Shown here: positions 61,901 through 64,000 of the stretch, in pieces
How positions within the stretch are numbered: the first letter of the stretch is position 1
How the letters are laid out: the number at the start of each line of letters is the position of its first letter
Assembly (NCBI RefSeq): GCF_030936135.1
Contig: NC_082604.1
Span: 8,563,001 to 8,627,000 of the forward strand
Direction of reading: 5' to 3'
Length of the DNA: 64,000 bases
Source: Gavia stellata
Taxonomy: Eukaryota; Chordata; Aves; Gaviiformes; Gaviidae
Notes under the pieces: model-generated
What the model saw: only the letters and a program-made list of their open reading frames with translations
The model's database searches: none
Told to the model about the DNA's origin: nothing
Translations under genes and position numbers: made by a program

Positions 61901-64000
61901 ACGTTCTTTTTTCAGCCAGTTATCAAAGCCCTTGCAGCTTCCCGTCAAAGCAAGTGAATCCACAACAACATGTATTGAACATGGTACCAAGCTTTGAACT
62001 TGTGCTTACCGACTCCCTTTGAACCCAGCCAGAAGCAGGCTCAACCTGTGGTAGGAAGGGCCTAAAACTGATTTGTTGTAGCAGAGATGTATTTGACTAG
62101 AAGAAGGCAAGGATGTGCTGTATTAAGTGTTAGGCTTTCATGCTGCCTTACAGCAAGGCAAAGCTGAAAACTGTAGCCCTTTTAAAAGCAGTAATGCAAT
62201 TATGTGTTTTATAAATGCTTTAAAAATCATCTGGTGAAAAACAGCCACTTCTGTTATTAGCAGCAATGCTGGGGAAGGCAGTGTAAAAGCACAAGATGGT
62301 ACATTTCAAGGCTCCTCAGCACTGGGGTGAGTAAAACAACCAGAAACACCACCACCACCCCTGAGACTGGTATGCAAGTCACACGTTGGGCAGATAGCCA
62401 TAAAAGCATTGTAACAGTACATTCTATCTACTAAATATGCATTGAGAAATTACAAACTTACTGCTACTATACTATTTCTCCTAGTACCACTACTAAGCAG
62501 ATCTTATCTTGACGGTCTAACAACAGTGTAGCTTTTGGAAAGTTGCTACTTGTTTCTGCTGATGACTAAATGTGTGGATAGGCACAAGCTATTTGAAAGC
62601 TTATTTTATGAAATCTGAGGCATAATGCACATTATAATCTGGAAAAACAGTAGTTTCATCTATATTCCTTATTTGTTCCAGCAAAGGTGCCTTTGAAAGG
62701 GCTTGAAAATTGTGCTTTCCAAAGTCCATCTGGAGCCCAGGTAGTTAACAGGATTGTTTCTGCTGACTTCATGGGACTTTGATATAACAGTATATGTGAA
62801 ATGGAATTTGTGTATTTCATAAGCATTAGACGCAGAATTAACTCTACAAGGAATTTGAAAAAATACACACCCTCTGTTAGACTAACAGATTATTGTTGAT
62901 ATAAAGATGGAAACAGGCAGTTTTTTTTAAAAATAATCCCACAGCTCATTTCTAATCTTAGTAACATATTCTATAAACCCTGTTGTGCGAGTCATAAAGA
63001 AATCGGGATCAGAGATGTCATTTTCCAAATAATGGCTGCTTAGAAAGCTTCCATTCATATGCTACCCATGTTTTTACACAGATTTTGGCTCAAACAATGT
63101 AAACTTCATAGAATAATCAGATGTCACATAGAGGTTCAAACATCAAATAGATTTAGTAGGCACTGGGATAAGAAGAAACTTACCTTTTAGCGAGGAAAAA
63201 AAAAAGGACAAAGGAATGATGTGCAGCTTTATGGATGCTTTTCTGAAGCCTGTGGCTGGTTTGTATTCCCACAGGTTGAAGCGCTTCACCTACTCTAGTT
63301 CCAACCTACTATCGCACTGTTTGGCTTGTCTTTGCTCCAGCACAGCAGCAAGCAGGACAACAGCAGTAGGATTACTCTGTTCTAATAATGAGGTGTGTTG
63401 AGACAGATGTCTGGGGTTGCTGTCTGTAATACTGTCTACCGGGGTGCCAAATCTACACACACCCAAGCAGTAGTAGTCACATTCTGTTTAATTAAACCAC
63501 AGAGCTCAGTTTCTCAAGTGCTTCTCAAATGGAAGAATTAGAAGTGTGCATGACAGCACAGGAAAAAAGGACCATATCACTTCTGCTGACCAAGCTTATT
63601 TGAGTCATTAGGAAGGAAAACAAAAAGGCAGTTCATAAGCTAGCAATACCTCAGACAAATATAGGTTTTATGCTAGGTGTGTACGAGGTTTCCTGTTTGC
63701 CTGGTTCTTTCGCCTCTACAGGTGAAATAATGTCTCAAATACCCTCTCATGACATGGGGCATGCAGACAGGAGTTGATCGTTAATGCTGGGTGTAACTTC
63801 AATGGCTATTCTGATCTCCTCCTTCATCACCTCATACCATTTGAAAAGTCTGTAGGATAACTCTGTGGGCACGGAGGGATTCTGCTTCCTCAGAGAGACA
63901 GGACAAATGAACAGACCTGTTTGAATGTGAAACAGCTGAAATGGGCTAGGTCTTGCATTCAGATCCCAATGCAATAGTGTTCAGTTGGTCATGAGAGCTT

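Larger units (their letters stand above)
48801..64000. other. Upstream intergenic region, distal part
   Basis: AT-rich DNA without a recognisable gene. In human the next genes in this direction are TRIM42 and CLSTN2, and no exon of either is recognised. Items seen are a G13 run (52067-52079), the local repeats at 53195-53866, a plus-strand AATAAA with GU-rich follow-up (58917-58922), and small duplicates such as TACTAGTAAGCTT at about 59504-59534. The ORFs of 60-109 codons lack similarity and splice context. Confidence 0.6.

Noticed and set aside
1..64000. CRISPR arrays, operons, ribosome binding sites, rRNA, tRNA genes, intact retroviruses
   Set aside because: None seen. The sequence is a vertebrate nuclear locus, so prokaryotic feature types do not apply, and no intact tRNA or LTR pair was recognised by eye.

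Overview
The window is vertebrate nuclear DNA, most likely from a bird. Long introns with GT/AG splice sites split a single conserved gene, a CpG island covers its first exon, interspersed repeats are few, and the only clear repeats are CR1 LINE fragments, including one with the avian CR1 3' end. I cannot name the species.

The one protein-coding gene I can support is SLC25A36 (PNC2), the mitochondrial inner-membrane pyrimidine/guanine nucleotide carrier. It lies on the minus strand, with its start codon at 43494-43496 and its stop at 13370-13372. Seven coding exons (41, 171, 78, 101, 67, 290 and 194 nt) join in frame to 942 nt, which is 313 residues plus a stop. All six introns have GT/AG ends. 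The protein carries the three repeats of a mitochondrial carrier, with signature prolines at residues 26, 140 and 248.

Layout, left to right. 1-8056: gene-poor DNA downstream of SLC25A36. 8057-13369: probable long 3' UTR and its uncertain end. 13370-43496: coding exons and introns. About 42600-43830: CpG-island promoter with CCAAT, CRE-like, GC-box and POU-dimer-like motifs. 43831-64000: upstream, non-coding as far as I can see, with a well-formed candidate exon of a divergent transcript at 44170-44247, an ancient CR1 copy, local repeats, and short homeodomain-type inverted repeats. In human, SPSB4 lies downstream and TRIM42/CLSTN2 upstream of this gene. I found no exon of any of these here.

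The signals most worth a second look are: a 93-nt near-perfect hairpin in intron 3 (25403-25495) whose imperfections favour folding of plus-strand RNA; a 534-bp tandem duplication in intron 1 with one substitution and TTTA microhomology at its junctions; two nearly identical 18-bp ATTA/TAAT inverted repeats 2.4 kb apart upstream of the gene; a 25-G homopolymer in intron 3; and the lack of a canonical poly(A) signal for about 4 kb after the stop codon. I see no CRISPR array, operon, viral gene or toxin gene. Most short open reading frames in the window are chance ORFs in intronic or intergenic DNA.
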